Shown here: positions 13,629-22,100 of the stretch, piece after piece
How positions within the stretch are numbered: the stretch's first letter is position 1
How the letters are laid out: each line of letters begins with the position of its first letter
DNA from: Chloroflexota bacterium
Lineage (GTDB): Bacteria > Chloroflexota > Anaerolineae > JAAEKA01
Direction: 5' to 3'
Assembly (NCBI GenBank): GCA_034717495.1
Contig: JAYELL010000079.1
Location: 1-32,711, forward strand
DNA length: 32,711 nt
Program-made: the position numbers and the translations under genes
Notes under the pieces: generated by a model
The model's input: only the letters and a program-made list of their open reading frames with translations
Databases searched by the model: none
Told to the model about the DNA's origin: nothing

Positions 13629-14876
13629 TCAGGTTGCCAGAGGCACTTGCAGGCGCAGGGTCGTTCCTTCACCCGGTTGACTTTCCACCTGCAGCGTGCC
13701 GGCCGCCAGGCGAGCGCGCTCCCGTGCCCCGATCAGGCCGTAGTGCCCGGCGCGCCCGGCCGATGGGTCGGTATCAAAGCCGATTCCATCGTCCCGAACC
13801 ACTATCTGCAAATTGCCGTCATCATCGGTGGCCGTCAGCCAGACCTCGTTGGCCTGAGCGTGCTGGGCCACATTGGCCAACGCCTCACCGACAATCCTGC
13901 ACGCGTGTTCGCAGCTTTCCTCTGATATCTGGCCAGCCAGCCTGATGTCTAAGTGGCAGGGGATGCCAGTTGCCTGGCTGAAACGAATTGCTTCCTGTTC
14001 GATGGCTTCGGCCAGATCCTCGGAGGTAGCCGATTCTTCGCGTAGATCGGAAATCACCCGTCGAGCGTCCGCCAGTGTGCTGCGCGCCCGCCCCATGGCC
14101 TGGTCCAGGATTTCCTCCGCTCGTTGATTCCCGCCACTGGCCAGGTGTGACTTTGCAGCTTCCAGCTGAAGGATTACGCCGGCCAGGCCCTGGGCCAGGG
14201 TGTCGTGCAATTCCCGGGCCATGCGCTGCCGCTCAGCAGTCAGGGTAAGGTTCTCCACCTCAACCGCGTACCGCGCAAGTTGTGCGTAAGCGAGTTCCAA
14301 TTCCTTCAGAAGCGCCTGAGCTTCGGCGCGGGCTTCCGCCTGACGGGTATACAACTCGACATAAACAATGACAAACAAAGTCATGGGTGCAGCGAAGAGT
14401 GCCCACGATGGCAGTGAGTCCAGCCCCCTGATCAGCCAGGTCGAGTAGGAAGCAACGGCCAGGATGATCACGATCGTGACCGCTGCCAGCCGTTTATCCG
14501 TCAGCAGGCCGAGGGTTACGCCGACCAGAGCCAGGAAGAGGCCCATGGGCATGGCAGGATTTTGCGAAACGAGCACGATGCTGAAAGCCAGAGCGCCCTG
14601 AACCACCAGGTAGAGCAGTGCCCAGGGATTGTCTTCAGGCACCAGGGGAAGAAGCCAGTAGAGAGCACCGTGAACCAGCATCAGGATAAACAGAAGGAGG
14701 AGTCGCCACGGGGACCAGTCGGCGGGACGTGTCATCACGGTGAAAAGAAAAAGGCCGAGTATTACCAGGGAAACAATGATCAGGAAAGGCCGTGCTTCGA
14801 CGGCCTCCTGCTGCCGTCGTCTGGAAAGGGCTTTCAGGCCTAACCAACGGGATTGGCTATCTGAGTACTCGGTCAT
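13629..14876 (-). CDS. Membrane sensor histidine kinase (HisKA_3, NarL/DesK type)
   Basis: A 415-residue kinase. About six hydrophobic helices occupy residues 30-175 with very short loops, so the signal is probably sensed in or at the membrane. A coiled linker (about 176-212) leads to HisKA_3 with H224 in ERQRMARELHDTLAQGL. The HATPase_c domain follows: N-box ACRIVGEALANVAQHAQA, G1 VRDDGIGFD, and G2 GHYGLIGARERA with GEGTTLRL near the end. The layout matches DesK/LiaS/YvfT-like kinases that control ABC exporters. It heads a two-gene unit with the regulator at 12933. Confidence 0.94.
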   Translation of the reverse strand: MTEYSDSQSRWLGLKALSRRRQQEAVEARPFLIIVSLVILGLFLFTVMTRPADWSPWRLLLLFILMLVHGALYWLLPLVPEDNPWALLYLVVQGALAFSIVLVSQNPAMPMGLFLALVGVTLGLLTDKRLAAVTIVIILAVASYSTWLIRGLDSLPSWALFAAPMTLFVIVYVELYTRQAEARAEAQALLKELELAYAQLARYAVEVENLTLTAERQRMARELHDTLAQGLAGVILQLEAAKSHLASGGNQRAEEILDQAMGRARSTLADARRVISDLREESATSEDLAEAIEQEAIRFSQATGIPCHLDIRLAGQISEESCEHACRIVGEALANVAQHAQANEVWLTATDDDGNLQIVVRDDGIGFDTDPSAGRAGHYGLIGARERARLAAGTLQVESQPGEGTTLRLQVPLAT

Positions 14877-14885
14877 GATGCTTCT

Positions 14886-14914
14886 ATTTTACACGCCTTG
14901 CCGCCATTTGTCAT
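14886..14914 (-). promoter_or_regulatory. Promoter of the kinase-regulator pair
   Basis: Minus strand: ATGACA (14909-14914), 17-bp spacer, TAAAAT (14886-14891). The -10 ends 9 bases before the ATG, so the mRNA would be nearly leaderless. The -35 lies within three ATTGTCC-like heptamers (14906-14926). Confidence 0.65.
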
Positions 14915-14926
14915 TGTCCATTGGTA
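14906..14926. repeat. Three ATTGNCC-like heptamers at a divergent promoter
   Basis: Consecutive 7-mers ATTTGTC, ATTGTCC, ATTGGTA. They share the unit of the six-copy array at 16887-16928. Confidence 0.5.
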
Positions 14927-14966
14927 CAGTGGACGAAAGTACAGGTCGTTCTCCGCCGGCAGGACG

Positions 14967-14995
14967 ATGACAGCCGAGCTTTAAGCGGTTAAGAT
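14967..14995 (+). promoter_or_regulatory. Promoter of the ABC exporter genes
   Basis: ATGACA (14967-14972), 17-bp spacer, TAAGAT (14990-14995), giving a leader of about 83 bases before the ATG at 15085. It is divergent from the kinase promoter, with about 50 bp between the two -35 elements. Confidence 0.65.
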
Positions 14996-15084
14996 CAGGG
15001 CAATGATGGACGAGTTAAACCCGGCGACCTGCCGGCCGTTTGCCGAAAGCGCCGCTGGATAACGGAACGAGAGGAGAATGAAAG

Positions 15085-16002
15085 ATGACAGAACCGATTA
15101 TCTACGTCAGTGACCTGCGCAAGAGCTACGGCGAGGTAAAAGCGGTCGACGGCGTAAGTTTTCAGGTTTTTCCCGGCGAGATCTTTGGCCTGCTGGGACC
15201 CAACGGTGCGGGCAAGACGACCACCCTGGAGTCTCTGGAAGGGTTGCGGAAACCGGACTCCGGGACGATTCGCATTGCCGGGGTAGAGCCGGGAAGCGAC
15301 ACCCGAACCTTGCGCAATGTGATCGGTGTTCAACTGCAGTCGGCAGGGATGCCGGAAAGCATTACGCCAGACGAGGCGATGCGGTTGTTCTGTGCCTATC
15401 ACGGCGTCGAGCCCCGGTACGATCTCCTGGAACGATTGGGCCTGGCCGGGAAGCGCAAGGCACAATTCCATCAACTGTCCACCGGTCAACAGCGGCGCCT
15501 GGCGTTGGCGCTGGCGGTGGCTCACCAGCCGCCTGTGCTCTTCCTGGATGAACCAACGGCCGGCCTGGATGTACCCTCGAGGATGGAGCTTCACAGCATG
15601 ATTCAGGAGCTGAAGCAGAACGGGACCACCATCGTCCTGGCGACGCACGACATGGCCGAGGCCGAGGAGATGGCTGACCGGGTGGCGATCTTGCTGGAAG
15701 GCCGGATTGTTGCATCGGGCACGCCCATGGAAATCACTGCGACTGGTGCCGGTCTGACCAAGATATCGGTTCGCACCCGGGCTTCGGTGCTGATGGCCGG
15801 CCAGAATGGCATTCCGGCCGTCAGCCAAAGCCACATCGAAGAACCCTACAAGGTGTATTTCAGCACCGATGTGGCCAGCACGGTAGCATCGATAATCACC
15901 ACCATTGAAGAAAAATCTGATGAGCTAATCGATCTGCGGGTCGAGCGCCCTTCGCTGGAAGATCGTTTCCTTGAACTTACCGCAAATGGACAAAGGAGAT
16001 AA
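15085..16002 (+). CDS. ABC transporter ATP-binding protein (ABC-2 exporter type)
   Basis: A 305-residue ATPase that would power the membrane protein encoded next. Walker A is GPNGAGKT (38-45), the signature reads LSTGQQRRL (a Thr in place of the second Gly of LSGGQ), Walker B is VLFLDEPTAGLD, and the switch His is in LATHDMAEAEEMADRV. A C-terminal extension of about 80 residues is typical of drug or lipid exporter ATPases (DrrA/YvfR-like). The SD GAGAGGAG is upstream. The next gene starts 2 bases after the stop, indicating tight coupling. Confidence 0.95.
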   Translation: MTEPIIYVSDLRKSYGEVKAVDGVSFQVFPGEIFGLLGPNGAGKTTTLESLEGLRKPDSGTIRIAGVEPGSDTRTLRNVIGVQLQSAGMPESITPDEAMRLFCAYHGVEPRYDLLERLGLAGKRKAQFHQLSTGQQRRLALALAVAHQPPVLFLDEPTAGLDVPSRMELHSMIQELKQNGTTIVLATHDMAEAEEMADRVAILLEGRIVASGTPMEITATGAGLTKISVRTRASVLMAGQNGIPAVSQSHIEEPYKVYFSTDVASTVASIITTIEEKSDELIDLRVERPSLEDRFLELTANGQRR

Positions 16003-16004
16003 TC

Positions 16005-16814
16005 ATGACCGCCTTTTTCGCACATTTCGGCTTTGAATTCCGAACAGGCATACGTAACAAAACGCTGTTATTCCTTAACTATCTCTTTCCCCTGATGTTC
16101 TTCCTGTTGATGGGTTTCATCATGCCTGGCATCAATCCGACATTCCTGGAGGGCTTCATCGCGGCCATGGTGACCTTTGCCGTTCTGGCCGCCACGTTGC
16201 TCGGCCCTCCCGATTCATTGGTCAATGCGCGGGAGGCGGGTATCTTTCGCAGCTTCAAGATCAACGGCATTCCGGCCTCGTCCATCCTGGGCGTCCCGGC
16301 CCTCAGCAACCTGCTGCACCTTTCTGTTGTGGCAGCCTTCATCACCATTGTGTCGCCATTGCTTTTCGATGCCCAACTGCCGGAAAACTGGGTGGCATTT
16401 ATCGGGACCTTTCTCCTGCTGGCCTTCGCATCTGGCGGACAGGGGGTGTTGATCGGCGTGATTGCTCCGAACTCCAGGATCACCGTGGTGCTGTCGCAGC
16501 TGATCTTTATCCCCTCCATGCTGCTGGGCGGTCTGATGATCCCGTACAGCATGCTGCCGGAGGCGGCCCAACGGGTCAGCAGGCTGTTTCCCGCGACCCA
16601 TGCCATGAATCTGTTCCGTGGGCCTGCGATGGGCTTGCCGGCGGAATATAGCGCGACTCTGGCAGCAGCGGTGCTCCTGGCGGTCGGCCTGCTTGCCTTC
16701 GGTCTGGCGCTCTACCTCTACACCTGGGACGCGCGCAACAGCGAGCGCCGCGCGAGCCCTGCACTGGCAGTGTTGTCGCTGATCCCTCTCGTCATCAGTA
16801 TGTTTCTGGTCTGA
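16005..16814 (+). CDS. ABC-2 type transporter permease
   Basis: A 269-residue integral membrane protein with about six helices. Family features include FLNYLFPLMFFLLMGFIMPG near residues 25-45, the central segment LVNAREAGIFRSFKINGIPA (the usual E-G-T-x-x-x-L-x-x-T-P region), and the late motif MLLGGLMIPYSMLPEAAQRV followed by LFPATHAMNLFRG. It pairs with the ATPase upstream to form an exporter for an unknown substrate. SD AAAGGAG lies at the end of the ATPase gene. Neighbouring two-component genes suggest induction by a membrane or antibiotic-like stress. Confidence 0.93.
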   Translation: MTAFFAHFGFEFRTGIRNKTLLFLNYLFPLMFFLLMGFIMPGINPTFLEGFIAAMVTFAVLAATLLGPPDSLVNAREAGIFRSFKINGIPASSILGVPALSNLLHLSVVAAFITIVSPLLFDAQLPENWVAFIGTFLLLAFASGGQGVLIGVIAPNSRITVVLSQLIFIPSMLLGGLMIPYSMLPEAAQRVSRLFPATHAMNLFRGPAMGLPAEYSATLAAAVLLAVGLLAFGLALYLYTWDARNSERRASPALAVLSLIPLVISMFLV

Positions 16815-16886
16815 CCAGGATGTAGGTTGCCGGGCAGAGCTGTCGTTAATCCCCGCCAGCGCGGGGAGGCCTTCGCATCTGGTATC

Positions 16887-16928
16887 ATTGACCATTGATC
16901 ATCGACAATTGACTGTTGGACATTATCC
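16887..16928. repeat. Six-copy ATTGNCC heptamer array upstream of a promoter
   Basis: Six consecutive 7-mers: ATTGACC, ATTGATC, ATCGACA, ATTGACT, GTTGGAC, ATTATCC. It ends 2 bases before the -35 element at 16931. Confidence 0.75.
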
Positions 16929-16930
16929 AT

Positions 16931-16959
16931 TTGCTGCCAGCCTGACTCGACGGTATAAT
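16931..16959 (+). promoter_or_regulatory. Promoter of the four-gene sensor cassette
   Basis: TTGCTG (16931-16936), 17-bp spacer, perfect TATAAT (16954-16959). Start near 16966, about 38 bases before the TTG start at 17004. Confidence 0.8.
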
Positions 16960-17003
16960 TGGCCTATTATCCGAGGGATCGTTTGTCCATCTGGAGGAAG
17001 CGT

Positions 17004-18080
17004 TTGAACGAGGAGACTCATCAACAGCAAACTGAAACGGCGTTGACGCGGATCGACGGGGGAACCAGCACGATCGAGGAGGTCGAACTGAATACGCTCC
17101 AGGCGTTGGCCCATGTTATTGTTGGTGGTATCGTCGAAGGCACTGACCTGATCGTCACGCGTCTTGAGGATCACGATTATCTGGCTTTGGACGACGGCGA
17201 TGATGGGCCGTCCGAGTACGATTTGGTCAGGTATGCCGCGATCGGCCTGGCTGTCGAGACAGCCGAGGTTACCGGACAAATACTCAATGCGGCCGCCAGT
17301 GGCACTGCCCTGGTTGCCAAAGTCGCCGTATTGCCCCTCAAGCCGGTGGCGCGAGTCGGGAAGTTGTTTATGAGGCCGGTGCGGGCCGTCCTTCCCGTGC
17401 CCTCCGTGGAAGGGATCGTCAGGGAACTGATCGAGGTAGGTCGTCTGGAAGAGGCCATTAGCAGAAAACTGGTACACGATGTGGTCTTGGATCTGGTGGG
17501 TGATACCGTCGATCTGCTGGGGCAGAGTCCCGCTGTAGCGGCCCTGATCGATTCACAGGTTGATCGCTTGTTGCCGGAACTGGCCGATAATCCCGACATC
17601 CAGATGTTGATACAGGAGCAGGCAGGGCAATACCTGGATTACCTGACCGACAATCCGGAGGCTGTGGAGGAACTGATCCTGAGCCAGTTGCGCTCCCTAT
17701 TGCCCGATCTGGTTCACAGCCCAGAGCTTCGGGACCTGATCCGCCAGCAGGCCGCCGATTACATGGCCTATCTCGACGGGGAGCCGGGAATTATTCAGGA
17801 ACTCATTAGAACGCAGGGTGACGCCTACATCGAGTACCTGAATAAGAATCCCGATCAGGTACAGCAACTTGTGGCTGGACAGGGCGTCAGCCTTGCCTCC
17901 GATGTGATGGATGAGGTTCGGGAGCGAACGGTTACCGCCGATTCAGTCGCGGAGAGTGTGATTCGGTCGCTTTTGCGGCGCAAATCGCGGGAACAGCTGG
18001 ACGAGCCACCGAGCGAGGCACAGATCCGGGCCGAGTATGCGCGACTTCCATCGGATTTCCTGTCCGAGGAGGATGATTGA
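17004..18080 (+). CDS. Unrecognised protein with six 21-22-residue helical repeats
   Basis: A protein of 358 residues from the TTG at 17004. That start has GGAGG at 16992-16997 and follows the -10 at a sensible distance; the longer frame starting at 16959 overlaps the -10 itself. I do not recognise a family. Residues 1-170 are Glu/Val/Ala-rich with an amphipathic stretch (AAIGLAVETAEVTGQILNAA) and a basic patch; no clear signal peptide or membrane helix. Residues 174-303 contain six tandem units, each with Pro at position 2-3 and the pattern (N/S/E)P-x(4-6)-L(I/V)-xx-Q-x(3)-Y/L-(L/I/M)-x-x-L. Unit lengths are 22, 21, 22, 21, 22, 22. The tail is acidic. The stop overlaps the next start (TGATG). 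Confidence 0.75.
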   Translation: MNEETHQQQTETALTRIDGGTSTIEEVELNTLQALAHVIVGGIVEGTDLIVTRLEDHDYLALDDGDDGPSEYDLVRYAAIGLAVETAEVTGQILNAAASGTALVAKVAVLPLKPVARVGKLFMRPVRAVLPVPSVEGIVRELIEVGRLEEAISRKLVHDVVLDLVGDTVDLLGQSPAVAALIDSQVDRLLPELADNPDIQMLIQEQAGQYLDYLTDNPEAVEELILSQLRSLLPDLVHSPELRDLIRQQAADYMAYLDGEPGIIQELIRTQGDAYIEYLNKNPDQVQQLVAGQGVSLASDVMDEVRERTVTADSVAESVIRSLLRRKSREQLDEPPSEAQIRAEYARLPSDFLSEEDD

Positions 18081-19126
18081 TGAGTTATACAGGGATGCTC
18101 GGCCAGTACGCTGGGTTTGTCACACGACTCGTTGCTTTCGTTATCGATGCTCTTATCGTCATCGCTTCCATTTCGATCATCAATGGGGCGCTGACATTGA
18201 TGTTGGGATTTTTCGGTATTGACGTGGCCGGCTGCCTGGCAGATGCGACCCAGTTTGCCGGTCTCTCGCTACTGTGCTGGATCGTGAACCTGGTGATTGT
18301 CGGTGTGTCCCTTTTGTTCAGCCCTGTCTATTTTATCTTCTTCTGGACATTGGCCGGACAGACGCCGGGTAAGGCAATCATGGGAATCCGTGTCGTTCGC
18401 CTGGATGGCCAGAAGGTTTCGCTGTGGACAGCCTTGGTTCGCTATATTGGTTATTTCGTTTCGTTCTTTCTGGCGGGGATTGGCTTTCTGTGGGTGTTGA
18501 TCGACGACCGCCGGCAGGGCTTTCACGATAAACTCGCCAAGACCAGCGTGCTTTACGCCTGGGACGCGGAACAGAATGAGTTGTTGGTTGCCAGGGTCGA
18601 GGGACGTTTGCGGGGCGGTGATGCAAGCGCTTCGCTGGAAGCGATGTGGACCAATGATTTCGAAATCGGCAAGAAATACGATCTGCTCATGGTATTGGCC
18701 GATAATTTTCGTAAGGTGCGTTCCAGCTTCAACGCTCTGCAACGCGCAATGAACGAGGGTTCCTTCACGGTCAACAAGGGAGGCCTCTACGTCAAAGACC
18801 TGCAAGGGGAATTGGTGCCTCTTGCCGGAAGAGACCTGGCCATCGAAGATACTTATCTGGCTGTCCTCGACCAGGGCAAACATTGGGGTATACCCCCTGA
18901 CATTCAGCAGGAAATAGAAAGCGAAGTGCCGCCCAGCGGTTTTGTGATGGTGATCATTCTGGAACGGCCCTCGGCAGATATTGCATACCAGATATTGGAG
19001 AGCCAGCGTGTCTCAGTCTCACGTTATCCTCTCGATCTTAACGCGCTGATAGCGATCGAGGATTCACAGTCTGCTGTACCCTGGGAACAACCGCCCCAGG
19101 TTTTCACCTCTGGCGTCCCAGGTTAA
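18080..19126 (+). CDS. RDD-family membrane protein with a large extra C-terminal region
   Basis: A 348-residue protein. Residues 8-155 form an RDD domain: the first motif YAGFVTRLVAFVIDALIVIA (R and D in the first helix), then GQTPGKAIMGIRVVRLDG, and the second Asp pair in LIDDRRQGFHDKLAKT, with three to four membrane helices. RDD proteins have been linked to ion or small-molecule transport, but the role is not general. The remaining ~190 residues look cytoplasmic and soluble (FEIGKKYDLLMVLADNFRKV, ALQRAMNEG, SGFVMVIILERP) and I do not recognise them. The ATG overlaps the previous stop and GAGGAGG is at 18066-18072, so translation is coupled to the repeat protein. Confidence 0.85.
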   Translation: MSYTGMLGQYAGFVTRLVAFVIDALIVIASISIINGALTLMLGFFGIDVAGCLADATQFAGLSLLCWIVNLVIVGVSLLFSPVYFIFFWTLAGQTPGKAIMGIRVVRLDGQKVSLWTALVRYIGYFVSFFLAGIGFLWVLIDDRRQGFHDKLAKTSVLYAWDAEQNELLVARVEGRLRGGDASASLEAMWTNDFEIGKKYDLLMVLADNFRKVRSSFNALQRAMNEGSFTVNKGGLYVKDLQGELVPLAGRDLAIEDTYLAVLDQGKHWGIPPDIQQEIESEVPPSGFVMVIILERPSADIAYQILESQRVSVSRYPLDLNALIAIEDSQSAVPWEQPPQVFTSGVPG

Positions 19127-19157
19127 CAGCAACCATCCCACCTGGTTTGGGGGCAAC

Positions 19158-22100
19158 ATGGCATCGATGGCAGCTCCCTCTCCCGGCGCTTTGATGCGCC
19201 GATTCTTGGCGGTGCTGCTCTTGATTCTCCTGGGGCAGGCACTGCTGGGCACGCGCCCGGTTTCTGCTTCACCACAACCCCCGCAGGCATCAGGCACCAA
19301 TGACCCTATTTCTATTCCCAACCAACCGGTAGAATTCGAGCATATCTCGTTGGACGAGGGGCTAAGCAGCAGCACCGTGACGGCGGTGCTGGAAGATAGC
19401 CGGGGTTTCATGTGGTTCGGAACTGCCAGGGGCCTGAATCAGTATGATGGCTACCAGTTCAAGACCTTTGTGCATGATCCTGACGACCCGGGCAGCATCG
19501 GTGCAGACGACGTATTGTCGATTGTTGAAGATCTGGAGGGGGTTCTGTGGATCGGTACCTCCGCCGGCCTTGATCGATTCGATCGTGACGAAGGGCGGTT
19601 CACACGCTTCACACTGCCCGACGACGATGGTGATCAAGTGCCGACTCCTGTCAATGCCCTGTTCGAGGATCGGGCCGGGTTCCTGTGGGTTGGTGCGGGA
19701 AATGGTCTCTTTCACTTCGATCGCGAGACGGGCAATTTTCACTCTCATCAGCGCAGCCCGAATAACCCAGGGGGATTGGGGGACTCGCCCGTCTATGCCA
19801 TTTTCGAAGACAATTCCGGGGTCCTCTGGATCGGCGCACGGCGAGGCCTTTATGCCTGGCCACCGGAAGCTGAGCGCTTCAAATATCACCGGCCAAACCT
19901 GGAAGCGCCGCGTTGGGAACACAATGTTGTTCAATCCATCGCCGAAGACCAGGAAGGCATGCTCTGGATCGGCACCGGCGGCGGCGGCTTTTTCCGCTTT
20001 GACCCAACCACCTATCAATTTTCCCAGCACCTGCTCAATCCTCGGGATGTGGAAGGTTTAACCTACAATAACGTTGCAGAAACCTATGTGGACAGCCAGG
20101 GTGTCCTGTGGATTGGCTCTGTGGGGGGTGGTCTCTACCAACTGGACCCGCATTCGGGCGAACTCATCGCTCATCGGTCAGATCCGGGCACGGAAGAAAG
20201 CCTGAGCTCCAACTACATTCTGAGTCTCGCCGAGAGCCAACCGGGCGTGCTCTGGGTAGGTACCTGGGGCGGGGGCGTGAACAAATATGATCGCCTCAAA
20301 CGGAAGTTTTTGCACATACGCCACGATCCTGCCGTCGCTGACGGTCTCAGTCCGAATCCGGTTATTGCCCTGCTGGAGGACAGCCGGGGCTTGTTGTGGA
20401 TTGGCACCGAGGGGGGAGGGATGAGTGTTCACGACCTGGAGACGGGGATGTGGCGCACCTACCGGCACGATCGCGATGATCCAACCAGCCTCAATAGCGA
20501 CTACGTCACCTCTTTTCTGGAGGATCGCGCCGGCAATATCTGGGTGGGCACCTGGGAGGGAGGGCTTTGCCGCTTCGATGTCGAGACTGAACAATGTACC
20601 ACCTTCCGGCCCGATCCTCTTGATCCCACGAGCCTGGGCAGCGACATCACCAGGCTGCTGTTCCAGGATGAAAACGGAACGCTTTGGATTGCCGCTTTTG
20701 GCGCTGGGCTTGATCGCCTGGAGCAACCGGAAATGGCATCGCCCGACGCCGAGTTCTTTCACTATTGGACCGTTCCCAATGTGCCCAACCGGCTGAGTGG
20801 CAATCGGATCATTCAGTTGACAGAGGATGCTGGCGGGATATTCTGGCTTGCTACCATGGATGGTGGGCTCAACCGTTTCGATCGCGGGACGGGAGAGTTC
20901 ACAAACTACCGGGAGGATCCCGGTCAACCGGGCAGTCTGAGCAGCGATGCCACGCTGGCGGTGACCATCGATTCAAGCGGTGATACGTGGGTAGGTACTG
21001 ACGCCGGATTAAACCGTTTTGATCCCGACACCGGCACGTTTGAGGTCTTCACTCAGAAGGATGGTCTGCCCGATGATTCCATCATGGGAATCCTGGAGGA
21101 TGACGCTGGCTATCTCTGGTTGAGCACCCAGAGAGGATTGGCCAGGTTCAATCCCCGTACCGGCGCTTCGAGAAACTTCACGCAGAACGACGGGTTGCAG
21201 GGCTACGAGTTCAACCTTGGGTACGCCAAGAGTGAGAGCGGTCCACTCTATTTTGGCGGGATCGACGGTCTGAATGTTGTATATCCCGGGCATATTCCGG
21301 CCAATCCCTACGTGCCGCCGGTCGTTTTGACTTCACTGAAGCAGAATGGCAGCGATATATCGGAAGGCAAGGCTTCGGACGGTCTGGAGAAAATCACGTT
21401 ACGCTGGCCCAGCAATGATCTGGAGTTTGAGTATGCGGCATTGAATTTCAGCCAACCGGAGCGCAACCAGTATGCCTACTTCCTGGATGGTTTCGATTCC
21501 GATTGGAACTACGTCGGCGACCGGCGCTTTGGCCGCTACACGAATCTGCCGGGCGGCGACTACCTGTTGCGGGTGAAGGCCAGCAACAGCGATGGCGTTT
21601 GGAACGATGAGGGAGCTTCATTGGCTATTAGCGTTGTGCCACCCTTCTGGCAGACGCGCTGGTTCCAGGGATTGGCACTTGGATTGCTGGTCGCATCAGC
21701 GTTCCTGGCATACCGGTTGCGGGTTCGCAGCATCGAAGACCGCAGCCATGAATTGGAATCGGAGGTCGCCTTCCGCACCTACGAAATTCAGGAACGAAAT
21801 CAGGAGCTGGACGCTCTCTACCGGGCTGACGAGGAACTGTACAGCCATCTGCAACTGGACGACGTTCTCCAGTCATTGGTCAATATTGCGGTAGACTCCC
21901 TCCAGGCCGATAAGAGCGTCGTGCTTGGTTGGGGTGAGAGCAGAGAAAAACTGGTGGCGCGTGTCGAGCGGGGTTTCTCCCCAGAAGTTGTCGGACAACT
22001 GGTCTTTGAGCCGGGCAAGGGGGTCGCCGGTCACGTGGCGAGGACAGGGGAGGCTGTCGCAGTTCGCGATGCAACCAACAATGAGTGGCTGGCAGGGGAA

